In this document: positions 18,005-26,390 of the stretch, in pieces
How positions within the stretch are numbered: position 1 is the first letter of the stretch
Layout of the letters: every line of letters starts with the position of its first letter
Assembly: GCA_963747315.1 (NCBI GenBank)
Contig: CAVVEQ010000011.1
Location: 1-64,000 of the forward strand
Source: CAVVEQ01 sp963747315
GTDB taxonomy: Bacteria; Chloroflexota; Anaerolineae; Anaerolineales; Anaerolineaceae
Length of the DNA stretch: 64,000 nucleotides
Direction of reading: 5' to 3'
Position numbers and translations under genes: made by a program
Notes under the pieces: generated by a model
Seen by the model: only the letters and a program-made list of their open reading frames with translations
What the model was told of the DNA's origin: nothing
The model's database searches: none

Positions 18005-19236
18005 ACTGGCAGGAAGTGATCAAAGTTGCCTGGAAGAGCCTGATTTCCAATAAGCTGCGCTCGGTACTCACCATGCTGGGCGTCATTATAGGCGTTGCGG
18101 CGGTGATCATCATGATGGCTATCAGCGCCGGGACGGAAGCGACCATCGCGGAATCCATCAATGGGCTGGGTTCCAACCTGGTGTTCATCATGAGCAGCAT
18201 GGAACGCGGCGGCCCCGGGGCTATTACTCAGAACAGTCAATCAGGCCTGGTTTTTGATGACGTCACTGCGATCAAGGAGAAAGTCAAAGGCGTGGAAGGG
18301 ATAACCGTCGACCAGCAGGCTTCGGAAACTATCAAGTACGGAGATTCCACCCTGGAGTCAATCACCCTTGTGGGGACGACCACAGATTACCCTGAAGTGC
18401 GCGATCTGACCATCGAAAGCGGGCGGTTTTTCAATGAGACTGAATACGACCGCGCATCGAAAGTAGTTGTGTTGGGCTCGGATGTTGCCGGGGAGCTATT
18501 TGGGGAAACCGACCCCGTGGGTGAAAAGATCACCGTCGGCAATACCAAGCTGACCGTGGTGGGAGTGCTGGACCCGAAGGGACTTTCGGGAGGCACTAAT
18601 TTTGATGAACAGATCTATACCTCCATCAATCTGGTGTTCAAAAAGTTCACTCCATTCATGTTTGCCCGCTTCATGGGCGACCGGGTACGCCAGATCATCG
18701 TTTCGGTGGATGAAAATTACAACATGGATGATGTTGTGAACCAGATCACCCTGCTGCTGGCCAACCGCCATGGGGTTTCGCTCAACTCGCTGGATTTCAG
18801 CACGCGAACCCAGGCGGATATCATCGCCACGCAGGAATCAACTACCTCGTCCTTCCGAACCCTGCTGGCCTGGGTGGCGGGTGTCTCGCTGGTGGTGGGG
18901 GGCATCGGCATCATGAACATCATGCTGGTCAGCGTCACCGAACGCACTCGCGAGATCGGCCTGCGCCAGGCTGTAGGCGCGGCGCCGCGGGATATCCAGG
19001 TGCAGTTCCTCTCTGAGGCTCTCATGCTCAGCCTGATCGGTGGGGTGTTGGGGGTGCTGGCCGGGGTGGCGGGCGGACTGCTCTTTGGGGCGCTGAGCGG
19101 AATGCGCACTGTGCTGGCACCCTATTCGATCATCATCTCGTTCACCTCCGCGGCGCTGATCGGTATCTTCTTTGGTTACTTCCCTGCGCAAAAAGCCGCA
19201 CAGCTGGATCCAATCGTTGCCTTGCGGCACGAATAA
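18001..19236 (+). CDS. MacB-type ABC transporter permease (FtsX domain)
   Basis: This 411-residue permease has one N-terminal transmembrane helix (about 18-42), a large periplasmic MacB core domain (about 45-285) and three C-terminal helices of the FtsX domain (about 290-400). The conserved block VSVTERTREIGLRQAVGA precedes the last helices. With the adaptor and the ATPase it forms a mechanotransmission-type exporter. Tandem lipoprotein genes follow, so the system may be involved in lipoprotein or antimicrobial-peptide handling. That role is inferred. Confidence 0.94.
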   Translation: MNWQEVIKVAWKSLISNKLRSVLTMLGVIIGVAAVIIMMAISAGTEATIAESINGLGSNLVFIMSSMERGGPGAITQNSQSGLVFDDVTAIKEKVKGVEGITVDQQASETIKYGDSTLESITLVGTTTDYPEVRDLTIESGRFFNETEYDRASKVVVLGSDVAGELFGETDPVGEKITVGNTKLTVVGVLDPKGLSGGTNFDEQIYTSINLVFKKFTPFMFARFMGDRVRQIIVSVDENYNMDDVVNQITLLLANRHGVSLNSLDFSTRTQADIIATQESTTSSFRTLLAWVAGVSLVVGGIGIMNIMLVSVTERTREIGLRQAVGAAPRDIQVQFLSEALMLSLIGGVLGVLAGVAGGLLFGALSGMRTVLAPYSIIISFTSAALIGIFFGYFPAQKAAQLDPIVALRHE

Positions 19237-19263
19237 TATTTGTTGAAAAAGGAAAGGATACGA

Positions 19264-19980
19264 ATGAAAAAGAGAATTTTGACATTGGCTGTGATCGTCA
19301 TCGCCGGAGCGTTACTGGCAGCCTGCGGCAGTAAGGCTGCGCAGAGCACCGCCAGCAGCAACGGTTCCGCTTCGACGGCATCCACGCCCGCCCCCGGGGG
19401 GCAGAACGGGCGCAACCTGGATTTTTCCAAAATGACGCTGCCGGAAAAGCTGGCCATCGGCACCCTCAAGCTGGAAGGGACAGACCTGGCGGTGGATTCC
19501 AATGAAGCCGCCACGCTGCTGCCACTCTGGAAGGCAGTCCGCACCCTGGCCACCAGCCAGACGATCTCCAACAAGGAGATGGACGCGCTCTACAGCCAGA
19601 TCGAAGGCGCGATGACCAAGGAGCAGGTGAAGGAGATCGAAGCCATGTCCCTCACTCCTGAGGATATCCAAAAGATGATGGCGGATCTGGGTGTCGATTT
19701 CGGTCCGGGCAGATTGGGAAATAGCGATCCGAATGCTAGAGGAACGGGAACCGATCAGCGACCGGAAGGCGGGTTCCAAGGCGGGCCGGGCATGATGCCC
19801 GGTGGAGGCGGGCCTCCTCCTGACAGCGGTTTCCCTCAGGGCGGGTTTGACCGCCAGCAGGATGGCGGAAACGCGCAGGTCACCCCGCAAGCCGGTCAGA
19901 ATCCCGTGCGGCGCGGCGGGATGGGCATGATGTTCATCGAACCGCTTATTCAGATCCTCAAAGAACGGGCGGGACTGTAA
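19264..19980 (+). CDS. Lipoprotein of the MacAB operon, copy 1
   Basis: ATG 19264 follows AAAGGAT; the 238-residue product has a signal peptide with lipobox LLAAC (Cys 21). A Ser/Thr/Ala linker leads to a helical domain of about 90 residues (LGTLKLEGTDLAVDSNEAA, LLPLWKA, EMDALYSQIEGAMT), then a Gly/Pro/Gln-rich low-complexity tail. The helical domain is clearly paralogous to that of the next gene. Function is unknown; the operon position suggests an extracytoplasmic accessory of the exporter or its sensor. Confidence 0.85.
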   Translation: MKKRILTLAVIVIAGALLAACGSKAAQSTASSNGSASTASTPAPGGQNGRNLDFSKMTLPEKLAIGTLKLEGTDLAVDSNEAATLLPLWKAVRTLATSQTISNKEMDALYSQIEGAMTKEQVKEIEAMSLTPEDIQKMMADLGVDFGPGRLGNSDPNARGTGTDQRPEGGFQGGPGMMPGGGGPPPDSGFPQGGFDRQQDGGNAQVTPQAGQNPVRRGGMGMMFIEPLIQILKERAGL

Positions 19981-20011
19981 ACAATTTTGGTGCTGTTGAA
20001 AGGAGGCAGGA

Positions 20012-20650
20012 ATGAAATTTAAATGGATTCCCGTGATTGCGGTTTTGGTGATCGGTCTGGCCCTGGCAGGATGCGGCGCCAGTACTTCTGCCAGCACACC
20101 GGCAGGCAGGACAGACTCGGCACAGTTGACCGACGCTGAAACCTTGGCGTTGGGTACGCTCAAGCTGGAGGAGACCGCGCAGGCGGTGGACGCCGGCCAG
20201 GCAGCCGAGCTGCTGCCGCTGTGGAAGGCTGCCCAGAGCCTAGGCGCGAGCTCAACGATCACCTCGCAGGAAATGGACGCGCTGTATGCCCAGATCCGCG
20301 GGGCAATGACCCCGGCGCAGATCGAAGCGATCGATGCCATGAATTATTCGGCGGATGATATCGCCCAAATGCAATCCACCCTCGGGGTCGGACTGTCGGC
20401 CGTAGCCGCAGATAGCACGGACGCTCCCACCCAGGCAAGCGCGCCGGCTGGTGCCCCCGTGGATGGCTTGGGCGCTGCGCCTGATGGAGGGGGGATTCCG
20501 GCTGGCGGCGACCTGGCAGGAATGGCTCCCCCTTCGGGAGATACCTCCGGGGTTGGTTCAAGTGCAAGACAGGCCAGCTCGCAACCCTTGAACGTAAACA
20601 TTTTCATCGCCCCCTTGATCGAACTGTTGAAATCAAAGGTTGCAGCCTAA
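20012..20650 (+). CDS. Lipoprotein of the MacAB operon, copy 2 (paralogue)
   Basis: The 212-residue protein has a lipobox LALAGC and the same domain as copy 1: LALGTLKLEETAQAV, AAELLPLWKAAQSL, EMDALYAQIRGAMT and the final DIAQMQSTLGV. The order of blocks and spacing match copy 1, so the pair arose by tandem duplication. The tails differ: this one is Pro/Gly/Ala-rich but ends NVNIFIAPLIELLKS, comparable to MFIEPLIQILKE at the end of copy 1. The shared terminal helix suggests a partner-binding role. AGGAGG sits 7 bases before the ATG. Confidence 0.85.
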   Translation: MKFKWIPVIAVLVIGLALAGCGASTSASTPAGRTDSAQLTDAETLALGTLKLEETAQAVDAGQAAELLPLWKAAQSLGASSTITSQEMDALYAQIRGAMTPAQIEAIDAMNYSADDIAQMQSTLGVGLSAVAADSTDAPTQASAPAGAPVDGLGAAPDGGGIPAGGDLAGMAPPSGDTSGVGSSARQASSQPLNVNIFIAPLIELLKSKVAA

Positions 20651-20674
20651 GAAATAAAGATAAACTCGAACACA

Positions 20675-20709
20675 AAAAAGGGCTACACCATTCCGGTGAT
20701 GCCCTTTTT
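20675..20709 (+). terminator. Rho-independent terminator of the MacAB-lipoprotein operon
   Basis: AAAAAGGGC..ACACC pairs with GGTGA..GCCCTTTTT around a short loop with a 2x2 internal mismatch, ending in a T-run. It lies 25 bases after the last stop. Confidence 0.8.
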
Positions 20710-20804
20710 ATATTCCGGAACTTTGCCTTTTTGTTAAGCGCGCTGGGTTTTATCTTCCGCTATAATTTTGATTGCTGTGATGAAAGCAGGAGTGCGGAAC
20801 AAGA

Positions 20805-22584
20805 ATGCCTAACCTGGTCGGTCAAACCCTGGGGCGCTATCACATCGTCGAGCAGCTCGGCGAGGGCGGAATGGCTATCGTCTATAAAGCCTTCGATACC
20901 CGCCTGGAGCGGGCGGTGGCGCTCAAGGTTATCCGCACCGAGCGCATGGACGACAGCCAGTTTCTGGGACGCTTCGAGCGCGAGGCCCGCGCCCTGGCAA
21001 AGCTGACCCATCCCAACATCGTCCATATCAACGATTACGGCGAGCACGATGGTCTGCCCTACCTGGTGATGGATTTCATCCCGGGTGGTACGCTGAAGGA
21101 GAAGATCGGTGCGCCCATCCCCTGGGCAGAGGCAGCCTGGTTCCTCGCCCCCGTGGCGAGACGCTCTCGATTATGCCCACAAGCAGGGCATCATCCACCG
21201 CGATATCAAGCCCTCCAATATTCTGGTAACAGATTCCGGCCAGCCCATGCTGACCGATTTTGGTATCGCCAAGATGCTGCAGGATGATAAATCCGGCAAC
21301 CTCACCACATCCGGGATCGGGATGGGTACCCCGGAGTACATGTCCCCCGAGCAGGTGATGGGCAGCCCCGTTGATGTACGTACCGATATCTATTCGCTGG
21401 GGATCGTCTTCTATGAAATGGTCACCGGGCGGACGCCCTTCAAGGCGGATACGCCCATGGCGATCGCGATCAAGCTTGTCAACGATCCGCTACCCCGCCC
21501 GCGCCAGTATGTGCCCGGGCTGCCTCCCCAGGCGGAGCAGGTGATCTTCAAGGCCCTGGCAAAACAGGCCGATGACCGCTACCTGGATATGGGCGCCTTC
21601 GCAGCAGCCCTGGAAGGATTGAGCGCATCGGTGCCTGCCGCAAAACGCGGCAGCACCATCATGCCTACGACTGCCCCGGTACAAATGGCGGAAGCTATCC
21701 CGGCAAAAAAGCCAACTTTCGGGCAGCGGATCAAAAAAATCTATAAAGAAAACAGCACCTGTGTGATCCTTGTCATCGTAGCGCTGGTGGTGCTTAGCTG
21801 TCTGTGCGTGATCCTCGGATCCATCCAACAGCGCAAAGACAAGGAGAGCTTTGCTGCAACACAGACCGCCCAGGCAGTTTTACCCGCTGCTGCGACCCGG
21901 GCACCCACAACGGCTGGCAAGACCGCCACCGGAGTTACCACTCCCCTACCGGAAAGATCCAAAATCAAGACCTGCTCCCTGGTACCGGGCGAGCCGCTGC
22001 TGAATGCGCGCTTCCCTGATGATGCCCAGAAATTCACAACGGATTTCTCCCAACCTTATTTCTATTTCACCCAAAAAGCCGGGATGTTTGAAGTGACCCA
22101 GAATGGGGTGCGGCTGACTTCGGGTCCTGAATCGGCAGCGGTGGTCGCGCTCAATGCAAACCAACCTGGCAGCGTGCTGGCCATTCAATCCATGAACAGC
22201 GGCGACTTTTCTGTTTTATTGATCGACGAGAACACCCTGAAGAACCCGGAAGACACGAACAAGGATGGGATCCGCCTGGTATTTCAAGTGGAGAACAAAG
22301 GGGATAACAATGCCTCGATCTCCTATATCGAAAATGGTGTTCCCGGGCTGCTTGCCAGCTTCCAATACCCCCTGCGCCGGGAGACGCTGGTAACCTTCGA
22401 TCTCACCAGCCACAAACTGACTGTTCTTGACACGCAGGGAGAAGTGATCTTTGGCGCGAAGCTGCCGGAATCGATCACCAGTGAAAAAAGCTACTGGGTG
22501 ATCGGCGACCCGGCTACAGATAACCAGGGATACACCAACCTGCTCTTGCGCGGGATCTGCTTCCAGGATGCGGCGGCAAAATAA
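20805..22584 (+). CDS. PknB-type membrane Ser/Thr protein kinase, one frameshift
   Basis: The kinase domain has the Gly loop GEGGMAIVYK, the ATP Lys in VALKVI, HRDIKPSN in the catalytic loop and DFG in LTDFGIAK, so it is active by motif. The frame breaks near 21170: removing one base of AGACGCTCTC gives VARALDYAHKQG and joins both parts to about 592 residues. After the kinase domain comes a basic juxtamembrane region, one transmembrane helix (CVILVIVALVVLSCLCVIL, about residue 325) and an extracytoplasmic beta-rich domain of about 210 residues instead of PASTA repeats. It probably senses an external signal. TATAAT at 20761 may be its -10. Confidence 0.92.
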
Positions 22585-22601
22585 TCCTTTTCTAAAAATC
22601 T

Positions 22602-23519
22602 TTAAACATTTACCTGTTTTAAAGCAGATTCGATAAATTTCCCCGCGGTTTCTTCATACAACACCGGGTCGCTGGTAAACGCTTTGGCGTGACCAGCTTG
22701 CGGAAAGACACGGATTTCCCGAACGCCGCTGGCTTTGGCTTCGAACAGCTCGCGGCTCATCTCCGCTGGCACGAGGGTATCCTCCTCCCCGTGCATCAGC
22801 AGGACGGGCTTTTGGATCTTATCCATTGCGTTGATGGGCGAAGCGGCCGGAAATCTAAATCCGGCGAGGATTCTGCACCAGAACTCGCCCAGCTCCAGCA
22901 GCGGGGAGGGCGGCAGGCGGTAATCGGTTCTAAGGATGTGTACCAGCAATTCACGCAGGCTGGAAAAAGAGCAGTCTGCAATGGTGAATGACACGCGCGG
23001 ATCAATGGCTGCGTGCTGCAACACCGTCGCCCCGCCCAGGGATTCCCCCAGCGTACCGAGGATACCCTCTTTGCCGTGTTGCGCCAGAACCCAGCTCGTC
23101 CAGGCGGAAAGATCGTGTTTTTCTTTATAGCTCCATGTGATGTTTGGCCCGCCGCTGCGCCCGTGATGGCGCAGATCCACCAGCAGGATGTTGAAATTAC
23201 GCCTGCGGAACATGGGCATGTACTTCACCGATCCATACAGGCCGTAGGAAAACCCGTGGACGATCAGGACCGTCTTGTGTGAGCCCTCAGCGGGGAAGTG
23301 GATGCCGAAGAGCGGGTAGCCGCCCGGCGACTGGATGACCACTTCCCGTTTGGGCCACATCTCGTATTCGGCCGGGTTGATGTTACCGGCATCCACCTCG
23401 ATCTGAAAGATCTCCGCCGGTTTATGGATAGTGGGATGGGTCAGCCGCAGCGCCAGGTAGAGCCCGGCACCGAGCAGGAATGCGATCAACAGGATCAGTA
23501 GCGAGGTTATGACCAGCAT
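22602..23519 (-). CDS. Membrane-anchored alpha/beta hydrolase
   Basis: The 305-residue protein has an N-terminal transmembrane helix (residues 4-25) and an alpha/beta-hydrolase domain. The oxyanion region is LIVHGFSYG, the nucleophile elbow is GTLGESLGG (Ser near 170), the acid is Asp in HGEEDTLVP and the base is His in PQAGHAKAF. It resembles BAAT/dipeptidyl-type serine hydrolases related to YqkD and FrsA. Substrate is unknown. AGAAAGG precedes the ATG at 23519. It is convergent with the kinase gene, with only 17 bases between the stops. Confidence 0.88.
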   Translation of the reverse strand: MLVITSLLILLIAFLLGAGLYLALRLTHPTIHKPAEIFQIEVDAGNINPAEYEMWPKREVVIQSPGGYPLFGIHFPAEGSHKTVLIVHGFSYGLYGSVKYMPMFRRRNFNILLVDLRHHGRSGGPNITWSYKEKHDLSAWTSWVLAQHGKEGILGTLGESLGGATVLQHAAIDPRVSFTIADCSFSSLRELLVHILRTDYRLPPSPLLELGEFWCRILAGFRFPAASPINAMDKIQKPVLLMHGEEDTLVPAEMSRELFEAKASGVREIRVFPQAGHAKAFTSDPVLYEETAGKFIESALKQVNV

Positions 23520-23591
23520 AGAACCTTTCTTGATTTCTTCAGTATTTTATAATGGATTTTATCTAAACGGGTGTTTCTTTTTGGTTGCCCC

Positions 23592-23619
23592 TTGACAAAT
23601 ATCAAATACTAAATACAAT
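23592..23619 (+). promoter_or_regulatory. Consensus-like promoter for the DrrAB-type ABC exporter
   Basis: TTGACA at 23592-23597 and TACAAT at 23614-23619 are 16 bases apart. The -10 is the first of four copies of ATACAAT spaced 8 bases apart (23613-23644). The start codon is at 23669, behind GGAGGAAGA. Confidence 0.7.
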
Positions 23620-23644
23620 CATACAATAATACAATGATACAATA
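23613..23644 (+). repeat. Four 8-bp tandem repeats (ATACAATN) over the promoter
   Basis: ATACAAT occurs at 23613, 23621, 23629 and 23637, each followed by one variable base (C, A, G, A). Each copy contains the -10-like hexamer TACAAT. The array may be a cooperative operator, a set of alternative -10 elements, or a slippage-prone microsatellite. Confidence 0.85.
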
Positions 23645-23668
23645 AACATTGTTAAACACGGAGGAAGA

Positions 23669-24622
23669 ATGATCAGAACAGAGCATCTCGGCAAGACCTT
23701 TGCCGGGAGAAAGAAATCGCCGCCCGTGGTGGCGGTGAAAGGCCTAAACATCGAGGTTGCGGAGGGGGAGGTGTTTGGCTTCCTGGGACCCAATGGCGCC
23801 GGGAAAACCACCACCGTGCGTATGCTCACCACCCTGATCGGGCCTTCGGAGGGGAAGGCTTGGGTGTGCGGCTACGAGGTGGGCAAGACCGACCAGGAGA
23901 TCAGGCGTCGGGTGGGTATCCTCACCGAAACGCCGGGGATGTATGACCGCCTCTCGGCTGAATACAACCTGATGTTCTACGCCAAGCTCAACCAGGTTTC
24001 TGATCCGGCCGGGCAGGTAGGCAAATACCTGCGCATGCTGGGGCTTTGGGAGCGCCGCCTGGATGAGGTCGGCAGTTTTTCCAAAGGCATGCGCCAGAAG
24101 CTGGCCATTGCCCGCGCGCTGCTGCACGAACCCCAACTGCTCTTCCTGGATGAGCCCACCTCGGGTCTGGATCCGGAAGCAGCTAAACTGGTGCGAGATT
24201 TTATCGAAGAGCTCAAACTTGAAGGGCGCACGATCTTCATTTGCACGCACAACCTGGACGAAGCCGACCGGCTTTGCCAGCGAATCGCCATCTTCAAAAC
24301 CTCACTAATCACCGAGGATAAGCCTGAGAACCTGCGCAAGCGGTTGTATGGTCGAACTTCGGTTTTTCATCTAAAAGAAGTTCAACCAGGGTGGGCGGAT
24401 AAGGTGAAGGCGTTCGACTTTGCCCGCGAGGTGCAGGTGGTGGAGAATAAACTGGTAGTGCACCTTGATGATCCTGAGGGGCAGAACCCGGTCATCATCC
24501 GCAGCTTGGTGGAGGCGGGGGCGCAGATCCAGTTCGTGGGCGAAATGCGCCATTCGCTTGAGGATATTTACCTGCAATTGATTCATAACGGGGACGAGAC
24601 CCCGGGAGGGAAGAATGGCTAG
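23669..24622 (+). CDS. DrrA/CcmA-type ABC transporter ATP-binding protein
   Basis: This 317-residue ATPase has Walker A GPNGAGKTT (about residue 38), signature FSKGMRQKLAIARAL and Walker B LLFLDEPTSGLDPEA, followed by the H-loop His in ICTHNLDEAD. The C-terminal 90 residues form the accessory domain seen in DrrA-type antibiotic and Nat-type sodium exporters. It overlaps the permease gene by 8 bases. The substrate is not known. Confidence 0.94.
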   Translation: MIRTEHLGKTFAGRKKSPPVVAVKGLNIEVAEGEVFGFLGPNGAGKTTTVRMLTTLIGPSEGKAWVCGYEVGKTDQEIRRRVGILTETPGMYDRLSAEYNLMFYAKLNQVSDPAGQVGKYLRMLGLWERRLDEVGSFSKGMRQKLAIARALLHEPQLLFLDEPTSGLDPEAAKLVRDFIEELKLEGRTIFICTHNLDEADRLCQRIAIFKTSLITEDKPENLRKRLYGRTSVFHLKEVQPGWADKVKAFDFAREVQVVENKLVVHLDDPEGQNPVIIRSLVEAGAQIQFVGEMRHSLEDIYLQLIHNGDETPGGKNG

Positions 24623-25403
24623 TTCGATCAAGACGATCATCGATAAGGAATGGGCGGAGGTATTCAAGAACCGCATGGTGCTGCTGACCATCGGCCTGCT
24701 GCCGCTGATCTTCACCGCATTACCCATAGTGTTCTTGTATTTCACGACACATAGCAGCGACCTGGGCAGCACTGCGGATATGCCGCCATCGTTTGCCGCT
24801 TCTTGCGGGGCGATGAGCATGGCAGATTGCATGCAGACCTACATCCTCAACGAATTCCTGCTGCTCTATATGATCATGCCGCTCATGATACCCATCACCA
24901 TCGCCGCCTACAGCATCGTGGGTGAGAAGGCCACCCGCAGCCTGGAGCCACTGCTGGCCACCCCCATCTCCACCGAGGAGCTGCTGGCCGGCAAGAGCCT
25001 GGCGGCGGTCATCCCGGCCGTCCTGGCTACCTGGGCATGCTTTCTAATCTTCGCCATCGCGCTGCCCATTATCGGGGTCAGTTCGGCGGTCATTTCCTAC
25101 GCCCTCGGTCCCACCTGGCTGGTGGCAATCTTTATTGGCGGCCCATTGATGGCGGTCTTCGCAGTCAACATCGCCGTGCTGGTCTCATCCCGCGCCCGCG
25201 ATCCGCGGGCTGCGGAGCAAACCGCTGCGGTGGTCATCCTGCCCATCCTGATGCTGCTCTTCGCGGTCCTGGGCGGATTCATCATCCTGAATGTGACCAT
25301 CATGCTGGCCAGTTTTTCGTTCCTGCTGATCCTGGACGTGTTCCTGGTCTACCTCGGAGCGCGCCTGTTCCAGCGCGAGGCGATCCTGACCCGTTGGAGT
25401 TGA
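24615..25403 (+). CDS. ABC-2 type permease partner of the DrrA-type ATPase
   Basis: The 262-residue protein has six hydrophobic segments. The first (about residues 20-44) is followed by an extracytoplasmic loop with two Cys (AASCGAMSMADCMQ), and the cytoplasmic block EKATRSLEPLLATPISTEELL is diagnostic for ABC-2 permeases of the NatB/YhaP class. It forms the membrane part of the two-gene exporter. The two loop Cys could form a disulfide, which I infer only from position. Confidence 0.92.
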   Translation: MASSIKTIIDKEWAEVFKNRMVLLTIGLLPLIFTALPIVFLYFTTHSSDLGSTADMPPSFAASCGAMSMADCMQTYILNEFLLLYMIMPLMIPITIAAYSIVGEKATRSLEPLLATPISTEELLAGKSLAAVIPAVLATWACFLIFAIALPIIGVSSAVISYALGPTWLVAIFIGGPLMAVFAVNIAVLVSSRARDPRAAEQTAAVVILPILMLLFAVLGGFIILNVTIMLASFSFLLILDVFLVYLGARLFQREAILTRWS

Positions 25404-25417
25404 TCCAGAGAAAAAAA

Positions 25418-26232
25418 ATGAAAACCAATTCAAATAAATCAATTCTGGCGATCGTTCTTGTCCTGTTCCTCGCCGCCCTGGCATGCCAGTTTCAACTTCA
25501 ACCCGTGAGCGCGCAGGAATCCACCCCTTCTGCAGCCCCGCAATATACCCTGAGTGTAAGCCGTACCTTTGGCTACAGCGCTGGCGGCCAGATTCGCGGC
25601 AGCTTTCGCCTTTCGGTGGTTGGCGATCAGGAAAATATTCGGCAGGTGGTGTTCCTGCTCGATGGTCAGCCGATCGGTACCGTGACTGAGTCCTCCCTTT
25701 CAAATGGATATCCACACCCAGGATTACCCGGAGGGAACCCATACGCTTAGCGCGTGAGGTGACGACTGCTCGATGGAAGCATGCAGGTGGCGCAGGGCGG
25801 CACGTTTCAATTTTGTTTCCGCGAGTGAGCAGTGGGCCGGCGTTATCAAGATCATCGTTGCCATTGGATTGATTCTCGCGAGCGATCGTCGGCATCGGGT
25901 TCCTGTTCACCTACCTGACCACCGGAAAAACGGTTAAAGATCTGCCATTAGGCGCAGAACGGCATTATGGCCTCCAGGGCGGGGGGATCTGCAGCCGCTG
26001 CGAAAGACCTTTTGCCTTCCATTGGTGGGGGCTGAACCAGTTGGGTTCAAAGTATGACCGCTGCGATTACTGCGGAAAGCGGGGCAGCTTTAAACGGCTG
26101 CCGGAGGAGGAGCTGAGGAAAGCAGAGGGGGCAGAGATTCAATCTGGCTTGCCAGGAACAACGCGCGAACAGCCCAACCAGGAAGAGGCACTCCGAAAAA
26201 TGCTGGATGACTCAAAATTCGATCCGGATTGA
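25418..26232 (+). pseudogene. Broken gene for a signal-peptide, single-TM, zinc-ribbon protein
   Basis: The start at ATG 25418, 14 bases after the permease stop, reads a signal peptide (ILAIVLVLFLAALAC, possible lipobox) and a beta domain (YTLSVSRTFGYSAGG) to about 25690. The frame then changes about five times between 25690 and 25885. The pieces can be joined as QMDIHTQDYPEGTHTLSA, then GSMQVAQGGTFQF, then SEQWAGVIKIIVAIGLIL and IVGIGFLFTYLTTG. The last part is open to 26232 with a zinc ribbon CSRC..CDYC. The full product would be a secreted domain, one transmembrane helix and a cytoplasmic zinc ribbon of about 270 residues. The cluster of indels suggests either decay or a badly sequenced patch. 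Confidence 0.7.
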
Positions 26233-26318
26233 TCTTTTTTGAATACCAGTCAAAGAACAGGCTCAAATAGTATAATGGCTCGCCTTACAATATTGCAAGG
26301 TTGAAAATTCGGATTCGC

Positions 26319-26346
26319 TTGACATGAAATAAATTCTTGGTAGGAT
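26319..26346 (+). promoter_or_regulatory. Promoter of the multi-sensor HD-GYP gene
   Basis: TTGACA (26319-26324) and TAGGAT (26341-26346) are separated by 16 bases, about 45 bases before ATG 26391. Confidence 0.55.
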
Positions 26347-26390
26347 GTATAGACAGGAACGATAAACCGTTTTATTCCACTGAGGACGAC

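Noticed and set aside
19312..20340. Minus-strand open frame opposite the lipoprotein pair
   Set aside because: The duplicated lipoproteins with lipoboxes lie on the plus strand; the antisense frame is a by-product.
23613..23644. CRISPR array
   Set aside because: Units are only 8 bases, with no spacers, and overlap a promoter.
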